From contig NZ_JNAL01000007.1 in assembly GCF_000759955.1 (NCBI RefSeq), forward strand, positions 1 to 64,000: DNA of 64,000 nucleotides, written 5' to 3'. The notes beneath the pieces were generated by a model. That model worked only from the letters and a program-made list of their open reading frames with translations, ran no database searches and was not told the DNA's origin. Each line of letters starts with the position of its first letter. Position 1 is the stretch's first letter. This document shows positions 32,336 to 41,063 of this stretch, in pieces. This DNA comes from Prochlorococcus marinus str. MIT 9201 (GTDB taxonomy: Bacteria; Cyanobacteriota; Cyanobacteriia; PCC-6307; Cyanobiaceae). Made by a program: the position numbers and the translations under genes.

Positions 32336-33751
32336 TTAACAAAAAATGGATTTATTAACCTTTAATTTTTCACTTATTAGTTTCTTGAAATAATCTCCAC
32401 GCTCTTCATAATTTTTAAATTGATCAAAACTAGAGCATGAAGGTGAGAATAATAATGTTCCACCTCTATTATTTTGTAAATAATGAAAAACAAAATTTAA
32501 AAGCTCTTTTAATTCTGAAAATTCAAAAATATTTTTTTTAAATCCTTCATTAATGAGCGCCATTTTTAGGACTTTTGAGCTTTCTCCAAAAAGGAAAACA
32601 CATTTAACTTTTTCCTTTAAAACTTTTATCCACTCACTATATTTATTCCCTTTTAATCTACCCCCAGCAATTATTATTATTTGACCTTCAATTGAATTGA
32701 TACCTGCAATAGATGAGTCAAAATTTGTAGCTTTACTATCATTAATTATTTCTAAATCATTATTTTTATAAATTGTTTCCATCCTATGAGGTAATTGTTT
32801 GTATTTAGATAAAGAATCTTTAATCTTCTTCCCAGATAATCCAACTTTTCTAGCTGCTGCAATTACCAATAAAAGATTTTGAAGATTATGCATTCCTTTT
32901 AAAGAAAAATGTTCAAGTTTGAATAATTTCTTTCCTCTCTCAACAATGTATGCTTGATCATCTATCCAATAATCGCATTGAATAAAATTTGATTTATCTA
33001 AACTAGTTGTTATCCAAACTCCACTTGATAGCGAACTGTAGTGATCTCTAAGATTTTTATCGTCATAATTATAAATTCTAAAATCAGATTTTTCTAGCAA
33101 GCTTTTTTTTATGTTGAAATAGTTTTCAAGTGTTTTATGTCTTTCAATATGATCTTCTGTGAAGGTTGTCCATATTCCAATATTAGGCTTTACTTCTGGA
33201 GATATTTCTATTTGATAACTGCTTAATTCAGCTACAATCCAATCAATTTTTTCATGTTTTTTTGAGTGAGCATATTTACATAAAGGTGTACCAATATTTC
33301 CAGCAAAAGGAGCATATAATCCAGTATCACAGAGTATATGGCTTATTAGATGAGTAACAGTAGTCTTGCCATTTGTGCCAGTAATACCTATCCAATTTGT
33401 GTCTTTTAAAATTTCCCATGCAACATTAATTTCTCCAATTACTTTAATTCCCTTTTTTTTTAATTCAATAATAGTTATATGGTCATAAGGTATTGATGGA
33501 CTTACAACAACAGATTCGATCTCTTTCACAAAAGGTTGAATTTCTTCAAATACAAATTCTTTATTTAGAGAAACTACTATATTAAGCTCTTCTAATTCTG
33601 TTTTTCTTTCTAAGAATTCTATCCCATCTTTACTTTCCCAAACAATTACTCTCTTATTGATGCTTCTCAAATACTTGGCAGCCCAAAATCCAGATTTACC
33701 TAATCCAATTACAAGATTAATATTTCCTTTACAAGAATGATTATCTATCAT
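32336..33751 (-). CDS. murD: UDP-N-acetylmuramoyl-L-alanine:D-glutamate ligase
   Basis: 471 aa. [20 protein letters not shown] is the N-terminal Rossmann domain, [19 protein letters not shown] the Mur-ligase P-loop, and [20 protein letters not shown] then KATN the C-terminal domain signature. MurD adds D-Glu to UDP-MurNAc-Ala in cytoplasmic peptidoglycan synthesis. I choose ATG at 33751; a TTG at 33799 would add 16 residues. Usual length for MurD. Confidence 0.93.
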   Translation of the reverse strand: MIDNHSCKGNINLVIGLGKSGFWAAKYLRSINKRVIVWESKDGIEFLERKTELEELNIVVSLNKEFVFEEIQPFVKEIESVVVSPSIPYDHITIIELKKKGIKVIGEINVAWEILKDTNWIGITGTNGKTTVTHLISHILCDTGLYAPFAGNIGTPLCKYAHSKKHEKIDWIVAELSSYQIEISPEVKPNIGIWTTFTEDHIERHKTLENYFNIKKSLLEKSDFRIYNYDDKNLRDHYSSLSSGVWITTSLDKSNFIQCDYWIDDQAYIVERGKKLFKLEHFSLKGMHNLQNLLLVIAAARKVGLSGKKIKDSLSKYKQLPHRMETIYKNNDLEIINDSKATNFDSSIAGINSIEGQIIIIAGGRLKGNKYSEWIKVLKEKVKCVFLFGESSKVLKMALINEGFKKNIFEFSELKELLNFVFHYLQNNRGGTLLFSPSCSSFDQFKNYEERGDYFKKLISEKLKVNKSIFC

Positions 33752-33851
33752 TAAATTTATAATTGCATTTATATTAATTGTGTTTAAGGGGTAATTCAAT
33801 CATGAGATCTTTCTTCAGTATTTATAGTATTTGCCAAAGAAAAGTTGATTA

Positions 33852-34118
33852 ATGGAAGAAAATACTGCAAAATATTGGTTCTCTTGGTTTTATGAAAAGT
33901 GGGAGAAAAATGCTCCAGGTGAATTAATTGAAAAGGGTTTAACTCCGTCTCAGATCGCTGAGCGCTTTGTTAATGAAAACCATGATAGTTTTATTAAATT
34001 GTCAAAAAAAATTGATGAAAAAAATTATGATGCCTTAACAGAATTTATGAAACTCTCAGAGAGCGAATTACATATCTTGAAGTATTTTCTAAAGTTAGTA
34101 AAAATGAAAAATTTATAA
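33852..34118 (+). CDS. 88-aa hypothetical protein, paralogue of 23074
   Basis: AKYWFSWFYEKWEKNAPGEL, then ERFVNENHDSFIKLSK and YDALTEFMKLSESELHILKY. Shares the helical core and W-F-x-W start with the 105-aa protein at 23074. Divergent from murD; its end overlaps the convergent SDR gene by 6 nt. Function unknown. Confidence 0.65.
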   Translation: MEENTAKYWFSWFYEKWEKNAPGELIEKGLTPSQIAERFVNENHDSFIKLSKKIDEKNYDALTEFMKLSESELHILKYFLKLVKMKNL

Positions 34119-35042
34119 GAAGATACTAAGTATTTCAAGACTTTTTTCCCATAAATTTTTTCTTTCTTTTTTATTCATAGCGAAAGGAGAAGTAGGGGAT
34201 AGTTTTGGATGACCTCTGAAATTAAATCTAGGACCATAATGGTCACCTCCTCTTGCATCTGGTGAAGTAGCTGCAAAAAGTTGAGGTAAAGCACCCATCT
34301 CAGCAGTTTGAAAAATAGGGCTAAATAATTCCAAAGAGAAAATTTCTAATGGACTAGGGTTAGGTTTTTGAGCAGTAAAGAGATTTGTTTTTGCAATTCC
34401 GGGGTGAGCAGCTAAAGAAAGTATATTTTTGTGCTTTAAGTTTTCATTTAGTTCCATAGCAAACATTACATTTGCCAATTTGCTATTGGAGTAAGATTCC
34501 CATTTGTTGTAATAGTTCTCAGCTTTAAGATTTTTCCAACCAACTTTGCCAAAAAATTGTGCTCCAGAAGTAACCGTCACTATTCTAGATTCTTCTTTTT
34601 TTTCAATAATTGGAAGTAGCTTTAGGGTCAAAAGCATGTGAGCTAGATGATTAACTGCAAATTGTATTTCATATCCCTGGGCACTAAGAGTTTTAGGCGG
34701 ATGCATAATGCCAGCATTATTAATTAGTAAATCCAAATTTTCAAAATTATCAAAAATTTTGGACTGAACTTCAGCAATATTTTTTAAATCTGACAAATCT
34801 AATTCTAAAGGTGTAAATAATCCTTCTGGATTAAGACCTTTAAGTTTTTTGATAGTTTGATTAGCTTTTTCGAGCGATCTACAAGCTATAACAACATGAG
34901 CATTTTTTTCTGCTAAGGCCTTTGCAGTGTAGTATCCAAGACCACTATTCGCACCAGTAATTAGCGCTGTTTGCCCTGTAAGGTTTGGAATATTAGATGT
35001 TTCCCAGTTAGAGATTTTAGGTCTTGAAAAAGTGGCAGTCAT
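34113..35042 (-). CDS. Short-chain dehydrogenase/reductase (retinol-dehydrogenase-like)
   Basis: 309 aa. TALITGANSGLGYYTAKALA binds NAD(P), NNAGIM is the classic motif, and VTVTSGAQ with YSNSKLANV provide the Ser-Tyr-Lys catalytic set. Closest in style to protochlorophyllide-reductase-like and retinol-dehydrogenase-like SDRs; no POR-specific Cys set is visible. Substrate unknown. Upstream lies a perfect dyad ATACTG-gaaat-CAGTAT (35102-35118). Confidence 0.85.
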   Translation of the reverse strand: MTATFSRPKISNWETSNIPNLTGQTALITGANSGLGYYTAKALAEKNAHVVIACRSLEKANQTIKKLKGLNPEGLFTPLELDLSDLKNIAEVQSKIFDNFENLDLLINNAGIMHPPKTLSAQGYEIQFAVNHLAHMLLTLKLLPIIEKKEESRIVTVTSGAQFFGKVGWKNLKAENYYNKWESYSNSKLANVMFAMELNENLKHKNILSLAAHPGIAKTNLFTAQKPNPSPLEIFSLELFSPIFQTAEMGALPQLFAATSPDARGGDHYGPRFNFRGHPKLSPTSPFAMNKKERKNLWEKSLEILSIFL

Positions 35043-35149
35043 TTATTAATCCTTCAAATTGCTTTGGAATTTAACCAAAATTAATTACTTTTCCACTGTA
35101 AATACTGGAAATCAGTATCGTGAGCTCTTTTTGAAGGTACTATTGAATA

Positions 35150-35899
35150 TTATTTTTCAATTGCATATTGCCATTCGTTATTTTGAGATAAACTTTTCTC
35201 TCTAAGTAACTGTAATTTCCTACTATTTATTTTTATAACTATCCCATTAGTTGGATACTTCGCAAATATTTTTTTCTCTAACCAATTTTTTTTATATATT
35301 TGGATTTCGCTTGTATGATTTGTGAAGTAACTGTCAGGGGTGCTGAAGCCACATTTTTTAAGATAGTTAAGGGTTTCGTATTGATTAAGTCTTCCATTAA
35401 GTATTTGGAAACAGCAAAAGCGGAGACTTTCTCCAATCCCTTTCTTATCATTGAGGTATTTTCTTGTAATTCTTTGGGAAATGCCGGCAACTTGGTTTGT
35501 AGCGTATAGTTCACCTCTAATTTGAAAATCTCGTTTGATAGGAATACAATCGGGGACATTTTTAATTTGTTTAATTTTGCTTGAGACATCAATTCCTTTT
35601 TTTGTAATAGCTTTATTAAACTTGCCATCTATATATCTAATTGCAATAGCACAGCCATCAATTTTTGGTTGAATACTTAATCTTGTTTTTGTTAATAAAC
35701 TTTCCAAAAATTCTTTATAGTTTTCCTTGGCTAATTTTGGCAAAAGTTTATTACTTTTTTGATTAAAGTAGTCAGGCTCTGGATCAACAGGAATAAAGAG
35801 CTTTTCAAGTTGCTTAAATGCATCATCCGAAATTATGCCTTCACCTATTCTGTATTGTTCATCTAGATACTTAACATCTCTCACTAATAAATTATTCAT
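35150..35899 (-). CDS. Stand-alone NAD+-dependent DNA ligase adenylation domain
   Basis: 249 aa. YLDEQYRIGEGIISDDAFKQ is a short domain Ia. PKIDGCAIAIRY carries the nucleotidyl-accepting Lys (KxDG), IRGELYA is motif III, GIVIKINSRKL motif IV and WQYAIEK motif V. The OB fold, zinc finger, HhH and BRCT parts of a LigA (about 670 aa) are absent, and the C-terminus ends cleanly after motif V. All adenylation motifs are intact, so it is not obviously decayed. It could act in RNA or DNA end repair, or only adenylate a partner. Confidence 0.75.
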   Translation of the reverse strand: MNNLLVRDVKYLDEQYRIGEGIISDDAFKQLEKLFIPVDPEPDYFNQKSNKLLPKLAKENYKEFLESLLTKTRLSIQPKIDGCAIAIRYIDGKFNKAITKKGIDVSSKIKQIKNVPDCIPIKRDFQIRGELYATNQVAGISQRITRKYLNDKKGIGESLRFCCFQILNGRLNQYETLNYLKKCGFSTPDSYFTNHTSEIQIYKKNWLEKKIFAKYPTNGIVIKINSRKLQLLREKSLSQNNEWQYAIEK

Positions 35900-36175
35900 A
35901 ATAATTTTGATAAGTATTTAAAAATCTTTCAGAAAAAATCATTTAAACAATGATTTAAAAATTAAAATTAGATCTAAAGAGTAATTGACAACTAAATATC
36001 CTCCTACGCAGGGAGCGATTTAAGAGTATAAAATGTACTGATAAAGCGTTTAAATTAAATACTTCAATCAAACATATTTACTTAAGTGTGGAATATTAAA
36101 TTTTAAGGATTAATTTGCAGGAAAATTTTGGGAATTCTATCAATACAAAAAAAAATTTTTTAAAGTTATTAGAAA

Positions 36176-37330
36176 ATGTCATTTTTATTAAAAGCTCAAA
36201 ATACCTGGGAAAATTTTGCGAAATACAAAATTAATGATTATGCAAAATTAAGAAATTTTGATTTTGGACCAAATGACGAAAGTTCAGTTTCAAAATTATC
36301 GCCTTTCATTACTCATAGAATATTATCGGAATATGATCTGATTTACGATATTAAAAGTAAGTACAAAATCAAAAATTCAACTAAATTTGTTGAAGAAATA
36401 TTTTGGAGAGTTTACTGGAAAGGGTGGATGGAAAATAGACCTAAAGTTTGGAGAAATTTTATTTTAGAAAACAATCTCGATTTTGATTATGAGCTATATG
36501 AAAGTGCAATTAATGGCAATACAGAATTAGATTTTTTTAATTCTTGGGTCCATGAATTAAAACAGTACAACTATTTGCATAACCATACAAGAATGTGGTT
36601 TGCGAGTACTTGGATATTTAATTTAGGCCTCCCATGGCAATTGGGAGCAAAGTTTTTCTTTAAATATCTTTTTGATGGAGATGCTTCATCTAATCTCCTT
36701 AGCTGGAGATGGGTCGGAGGATTGCAAACGAAGGGAAAACAATATCTTTTTTCATCATCAAACCTCAGAAAGTTTTCAAATAATAGATTTAATGTAGAAA
36801 AAATAAGTAATCAACAAATTTTTCTTGAAGAATCTAATCAAATACCATTTGAAGATGGTATTTATAAAAATGATATGGATCCTAAATCAGATAATCTGAT
36901 TATGTTCGAAAATGATCTGCACCTTGCAACCCTTAAAAATTTACTTCCAAGCTATAAAAAAGTATTTATTATCCTTTTAAGAAATGAACAAAGACAAATT
37001 AAATTGTCTGAATCTGTTTTGAAATTTAAACAAGATTTGGTCTCTGAATTTGTAGAGCAATTTGATAATGTTGAACAGATTGATCCTTATTCACTGGAAA
37101 ATACTTTTAAAAATACCAACGAAATAGACATTATTTATCCTGGAGTGGGAGAAAATTATGATTTCATAACTGATTTTAAAAATTTACACCATAAAAAAAT
37201 TTTTAATCTTGTGAGGGATGAAGATTTATTTGCTTGGAAATTTGCTAAAAGAGGTTTTTTTAAATTTAAAGAAAATATTCCAAAAATAAATCAGAGAATA
37301 TTAGAAAATTTTTCAAAAAATAATTTTTAA
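36176..37330 (+). CDS. Photolyase/cryptochrome-like flavoprotein with apparently permuted domains
   Basis: 384 aa. Residues about 35-215 match the photolyase FAD domain: SKLSPFITHRIL, FVEEIFWRVYWKGWM, LHNHTRMWFASTWIF and FKYLFDGDASSNLLSWRWVG then GLQTKGKQYL. The alpha/beta (antenna) domain normally comes before this. Here an alpha/beta-like region follows it instead (LIMFENDLHLATLKNLLPSY, IDIIYPGVGENYD, VRDEDLFAWKFAKRGFF). The FAD-site Arg, Trp and Asp-rich residues are kept, so flavin binding is likely. Role in repair or light sensing is open. ATG start. Confidence 0.72.
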   Translation: MSFLLKAQNTWENFAKYKINDYAKLRNFDFGPNDESSVSKLSPFITHRILSEYDLIYDIKSKYKIKNSTKFVEEIFWRVYWKGWMENRPKVWRNFILENNLDFDYELYESAINGNTELDFFNSWVHELKQYNYLHNHTRMWFASTWIFNLGLPWQLGAKFFFKYLFDGDASSNLLSWRWVGGLQTKGKQYLFSSSNLRKFSNNRFNVEKISNQQIFLEESNQIPFEDGIYKNDMDPKSDNLIMFENDLHLATLKNLLPSYKKVFIILLRNEQRQIKLSESVLKFKQDLVSEFVEQFDNVEQIDPYSLENTFKNTNEIDIIYPGVGENYDFITDFKNLHHKKIFNLVRDEDLFAWKFAKRGFFKFKENIPKINQRILENFSKNNF

Positions 37331-37463
37331 ATTAGTTGAATTGCTAATCAGAAAAAACCTTTTTGTAAGTAAGTATAAATACTTATTTAGGCGCGACTTT
37401 TGCTCTTTAATCCACGATGGATACTGTGACTAGTTATTTTTACTTAAGGATAATTTTTTTATA

Positions 37464-38015
37464 GTGCTTTCAACAATTCTTACCAAGTCGTTTAGCAAAG
37501 ATACTGCTTTATTAATTCTTAGAGTTATAACTGGGACTGTTCTTATTCATCATGGTTATGAAAAATTAGCAAATATAGAAAATTTCGCTGATGCTTTTGT
37601 AAGGCCATTACACCTCCCATTCCCGATATTTTTGTCATACATAGCGGCATTCTCAGAAATAGGTGGTAGTTGGTTACTAATTATCGGCTTAGCCACAAGA
37701 TTTGGAGCTTTGGCAATTGTTGGAACAATTTCTGTTGCTATATACCATGCTCTTGTTACTTCAGGTTTTAATATTTTCTTACTAGAGCTTTTACTTTTGT
37801 ATTTCGCTTCAGCAACTTCAATCGCATTAACAGGTCCTGGTGATTTCTCTTTAGATGAAGTGATTATCAGAATTTTGAAATCAGATGATGAGGAAGTAAT
37901 TATACCTTCAACAAAAGCAAAACTTTCCAAGCAAGTTGAAGTTAAAGAAGAAACTAATAAAGTTGGCTTATTTCAATTTTTACAAGCTAACATACTCTCA
38001 GATACTTCAAGCTAA
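37464..38015 (+). CDS. DoxX-family membrane protein
   Basis: 183 aa. ALLILRVITGTVLIHHGYEK, AFSEIGGSWLLIIGLATRFG and LLLYFASATSIALTGPGDFS are DoxX landmarks, with four helices and a 45-residue charged C-terminal tail. GTG start. A dyad TAAGTATAAATACTTA lies about 90 bp upstream and may be part of the promoter. Redox or thiol-stress link by family only. Confidence 0.8.
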   Translation: MLSTILTKSFSKDTALLILRVITGTVLIHHGYEKLANIENFADAFVRPLHLPFPIFLSYIAAFSEIGGSWLLIIGLATRFGALAIVGTISVAIYHALVTSGFNIFLLELLLLYFASATSIALTGPGDFSLDEVIIRILKSDDEEVIIPSTKAKLSKQVEVKEETNKVGLFQFLQANILSDTSS

Positions 38016-38180
38016 CTTTTTAGGATAAAGATTATTGATTAGCTCTAACCTTTTTCGATAATTGTTTCTCTTCTCAATTTTTATCTTAATTGTTGCTTCA
38101 GAAAGACTTATAAATAGCCCTATAGCTGTAACCCAAGATAAAAAAATAAAAGGGTTTTCTGGAATTTCTGAGAAATTCAT
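38007..38180 (-). CDS. 57-aa single-span membrane protein
   Basis: MNFSEIPENPFIFLSWVTAI then GLFISLSEATIKIKIEKRNN: one helix and a basic tail ending LYPKKLA. Overlaps the 3' end of the DoxX gene by 9 nt on the other strand. ATG start. Function unknown. Confidence 0.5.
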   Translation of the reverse strand: MNFSEIPENPFIFLSWVTAIGLFISLSEATIKIKIEKRNNYRKRLELINNLYPKKLA

Positions 38181-38254
38181 ATGAATAATACTTCTTTTTT
38201 AAAACTGACTGATCACTATATGTTTTTCAACCTAAATATACAAATTAGAAATAT

Positions 38255-38806
38255 TTAAGGATTAATTTCAACTTTTTCCCATTTTTTAATCTTTTCCCAA
38301 AGATATCGTTTATGAACAGGCTGTTCTAATTTAAGAAGATCTACTGAATCGATTTCAAAATTTAGAACTACAAAATTTTCTGACTTGGTCAGATTGGATA
38401 ATCTTTCATAAGTAGATTGGACTTTTGGGTTAATTTTCTCTCCAGGAGATCCCCAAAACCAAGAAGATTTTGATTTTTCTGATAATAAATCCCAATAATT
38501 TTTGTTATCACTTAATTCATGTATTTTTCCTTTGAATCTATATTGTGATTTGGTTTTCAAAAAGAACCATAGTATTTCTGCATTAGGGTTAGATTTTAAA
38601 TGCCCAATTTTTTCACTTCTTCTATCTGTAAAAATAATCATTGAACTATCTTTATGCCATCCTCTAAAAACAACTGTTCTTAATCTTGGCTCATTTTCTT
38701 CGCTGACTGTTGCAAGCTGTATCCATCTATTAGAGGGTGATTTACCCTCTTTTTTTCTAGAAGATTTTAAATCTTGCCTCCAACTGGGTAAGTTGTTATC
38801 AAGCAT
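38255..38806 (-). CDS. Pyridoxamine 5'-phosphate oxidase-like flavin-binding protein
   Basis: 183 aa. WIQLATVSEENEPRLRTVVF, RGWHKDSSMIIFTDRRSEKI and AEILWFFLKTKSQYRFKGKI form the FMN-binding split barrel of the Alr4036-type PNPOx group. C-terminal YLWEKIKKWEKVEINP. FMN-dependent activity likely, substrate unknown. Its start overlaps the end of the upstream membrane-protein gene by 8 nt. Confidence 0.82.
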   Translation of the reverse strand: MLDNNLPSWRQDLKSSRKKEGKSPSNRWIQLATVSEENEPRLRTVVFRGWHKDSSMIIFTDRRSEKIGHLKSNPNAEILWFFLKTKSQYRFKGKIHELSDNKNYWDLLSEKSKSSWFWGSPGEKINPKVQSTYERLSNLTKSENFVVLNFEIDSVDLLKLEQPVHKRYLWEKIKKWEKVEINP

Positions 38807-39416
38807 TTAATTTAGGCAATATAAGACCACTTTTCTTTTTGTATTCTTCGAATGAATCATATTTTGAGAGCGATTTATCTTTTTTTATCATTCTTGGTAG
38901 AAAAACTATAGAGAAAAATATTGCAAGAATTACTAATGGAATGAAACTCATTGAAAGTATGGCAAATGATAGATAAATTAGTATTTCTCCTAGATAGTTT
39001 GTATTTCTTATGTTTTTGAAAAATCCTTCTTTAATCAGATCTTTTTTTAATTTAAGAGAAAAATATTTTTGGGCATCACTAGCAAAGTGTAAAAACACAC
39101 CAATTATATTTATAGATACAGAAGCAGCTATTACGATATTTGGAACAGATTTCTGAGATGAGATAAGAATGTAGGGAGCAACCCAATAACTTCCAAGGAA
39201 AATAAAACCAGTAACTGAAGTTAAAAAATTGATATTTTCTTTAAAATAAGGATCTGGGAATATCTTTTCTTTTAGAAGCCAAAGTAATCCATAAGTACCA
39301 TGCAGAGCTAAATAAACATAAGGAGCTATTGCAAAATTATCAAAAAAAATCATAAGACCTATTACTACAAATGCAGTAAGCCCCTTATGCAGATTAATTA
39401 TTTGATTAAGTTTCAT
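38799..39416 (-). CDS. DUF1295/isoprenylcysteine methyltransferase-like membrane protein
   Basis: 205 aa with about six helices. The C-terminal part LIKEGFFKNIRNTNYLGEIL then IYLSFAILSMSF and FEEYKKKSG fits the R.PNY.Ge...(W/Y) and Y..Y...t cores of the steroid-reductase/ICMT superfamily. Likely a SAM- or NADPH-using membrane enzyme; reaction unknown. ATG start. Confidence 0.7.
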   Translation of the reverse strand: MKLNQIINLHKGLTAFVVIGLMIFFDNFAIAPYVYLALHGTYGLLWLLKEKIFPDPYFKENINFLTSVTGFIFLGSYWVAPYILISSQKSVPNIVIAASVSINIIGVFLHFASDAQKYFSLKLKKDLIKEGFFKNIRNTNYLGEILIYLSFAILSMSFIPLVILAIFFSIVFLPRMIKKDKSLSKYDSFEEYKKKSGLILPKLNA

Positions 39417-39484
39417 CTTTTTTTAATAATCTAAAAAATGAAATTATTTTCTGTGGATATAACCTAGGTCGTCAAAAGTTTGAA

Positions 39485-39556
39485 TGGGCGATACTGGATT
39501 CGAACCAGTGGCCACTACCGTGTCGAGGTAGTGCTCTACCACTGAGCTAATCGCCC
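39485..39556 (-). tRNA. trnV-GAC: tRNA-Val (anticodon GAC)
   Basis: All arms pair: acceptor GGGCGAT/ATCGCCC, D stem GCTC/GAGC, anticodon stem CTACC/GGTAG with loop TCGACAC, T stem ACTGG/CCAGT with TTCGAAT. Discriminator A; CCA not encoded. Anticodon GAC reads GUC/GUU valine codons. The base before the anticodon (position 33) is C here, where U is nearly universal. Confidence 0.95.
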
Positions 39557-39605
39557 AAATTGAAGAATTTTGAATCCCCCTTATAAGAAAATAGCAGGTT
39601 GCGTT

Positions 39606-40397
39606 TCATTTTCTAAGTAATTTAACCTTCCATCTTTCTCTTTTGGTTATTTCTAAATTTAGAATTTCGATAAATCCTTTATTTTCAAGTTCTAGTTTGT
39701 CGCCAATTTTTAGATTAATAGTTGGCTTATTAACTTTGCTTCCATTTAATCTGAGCATTCCATTTTCTATCCTTTCAATGATTTTGGTTCGTGATACCCT
39801 AAAACCAGCTGAAGCTATAGCATCTAATCTTGTTGAAGCCTCTACTGTATTAACAAGTTTTTTTGATCTTCCAGAGGGTATTTGTAATTCATCTATACTT
39901 ACTAAATTAATTTTTACTTTTACGTCTCTTAAATAAAAAATTTTTTCATCTAGATGCTGAATATCTAAATTATCAACTATCCCTTGTGCCCCCCTATCCC
40001 CAATAGTCCATATATCTCCAACTTTTATTTGATTTACCCCATTCTCAATCAAGAGGGATCTAAAGTCGTCTTGTGTAGCATTATCAAATAAAAAATTGCC
40101 ATTAATTTTTATCCCTTGAGCCGGAAAATTTCTTTTTAGCGCATCCTCTTCAGGAATATTATCTCCTCTAAAGCAAGCTATCCTAGATCTTTGAGAAGCG
40201 GAGAATCCTCCATAAACAAAAAATTTAAAATCATTTAAATTTTCAAAATCTTTTAAAATCTCTTCGCAAACATAAGTTGAATTAAACCCAGTCCAATAAA
40301 TTTCCCAGTGTTTGTAAGCTAAGTTGGCAATATTAATTAATTCCTCAGTTTCTTTTTTGTAGTTTGAATTTGTTAAGATTTCTTTTAAGTCAATCAT
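39606..40397 (-). CDS. Photosystem II S4-domain protein (YlmH family)
   Basis: 263 aa. WTGFNSTYVCEEILKDFENL and FFVYGGFSASQRSRIACFRG are YlmH landmarks; STRLDAIASAGFRVSRTKII and GDKLELENKGFIEI are the C-terminal S4 RNA-binding domain. Cyanobacterial members are labelled photosystem II S4 domain protein and are linked to PSII biogenesis or ribosome rescue. It begins one base after the stop of the gene upstream. Confidence 0.82.
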   Translation of the reverse strand: MIDLKEILTNSNYKKETEELINIANLAYKHWEIYWTGFNSTYVCEEILKDFENLNDFKFFVYGGFSASQRSRIACFRGDNIPEEDALKRNFPAQGIKINGNFLFDNATQDDFRSLLIENGVNQIKVGDIWTIGDRGAQGIVDNLDIQHLDEKIFYLRDVKVKINLVSIDELQIPSGRSKKLVNTVEASTRLDAIASAGFRVSRTKIIERIENGMLRLNGSKVNKPTINLKIGDKLELENKGFIEILNLEITKRERWKVKLLRK

Positions 40398-40964
40398 TTA
40401 TCCTTCTAAAAAAATTATATCTTTTGCTTCTGATTGTTTTATCAAAGCCCATGGTAATTCAGCACCAATTTGATTTTCAAGTAGAACAAGCCATTTACCT
40501 TCTTTATTTAAATTAATAATTGATCTCAACTCTTTATTCCTATTGATGTTGATACTTGCAGACGAAACGGAACTACCTAAATATCCTGAACCCATTCCTA
40601 AAAGACCTCCAATTAAGGATTCACCGATGTTATTCAAACCAAGAAAACTGAAAGTAGATAAATTTGTCATATTAGAAAAAGCTATTCCAGCTATAAAACC
40701 AAATGGCATTAGCCATCTACTCATTTCTTTTTGTCTAATCTTTCTATCAAGTTTAGGATTTAAAATTCTTATATCTTCAAAATTTTGAGATTTGAATAAG
40801 ATATTTGCTTTCGCATTTAGCGATTCTTTTTCATCTGATGATATTTTCTCACTTATTGGTGGGATCAAAATAGCTTCAGAGAGCATTACTGATTTTTCTT
40901 TGAAAACTTCAAATAGTTGGATACATTTATCAATGTCTTCAAATATCACAATACTTTTAGTCAA
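40398..40964 (-). CDS. Conserved hypothetical protein with Gly-rich central segment
   Basis: 188 aa. KSIVIFEDIDKCIQLFEVFK at the N-terminus, then PFGFIAGIAFSNMTNL and SLIGGLLGMGSGYLGSSVSS, a Gly-zipper-like pair of hydrophobic segments, and GKWLVLLENQIGAELPWALI. Membrane association is likely. It abuts the S4 gene directly, suggesting an operon. Function unknown. Confidence 0.65.
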   Translation of the reverse strand: MTKSIVIFEDIDKCIQLFEVFKEKSVMLSEAILIPPISEKISSDEKESLNAKANILFKSQNFEDIRILNPKLDRKIRQKEMSRWLMPFGFIAGIAFSNMTNLSTFSFLGLNNIGESLIGGLLGMGSGYLGSSVSSASININRNKELRSIINLNKEGKWLVLLENQIGAELPWALIKQSEAKDIIFLEG

Positions 40965-41063
40965 ATTTCAATCCTCAAATGTTTGTGTGTTATTCAAATT
41001 AATAAAATAAGATACATACACTATAGATTAAGTTAAAGTAAAAGATTAAAGAACCAATCTTAA

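Noticed and set aside
40543-41010. Two plus-strand frames antisense to the 40398-40964 gene
   Set aside because: Shadows of a conserved gene that directly abuts the S4 gene.
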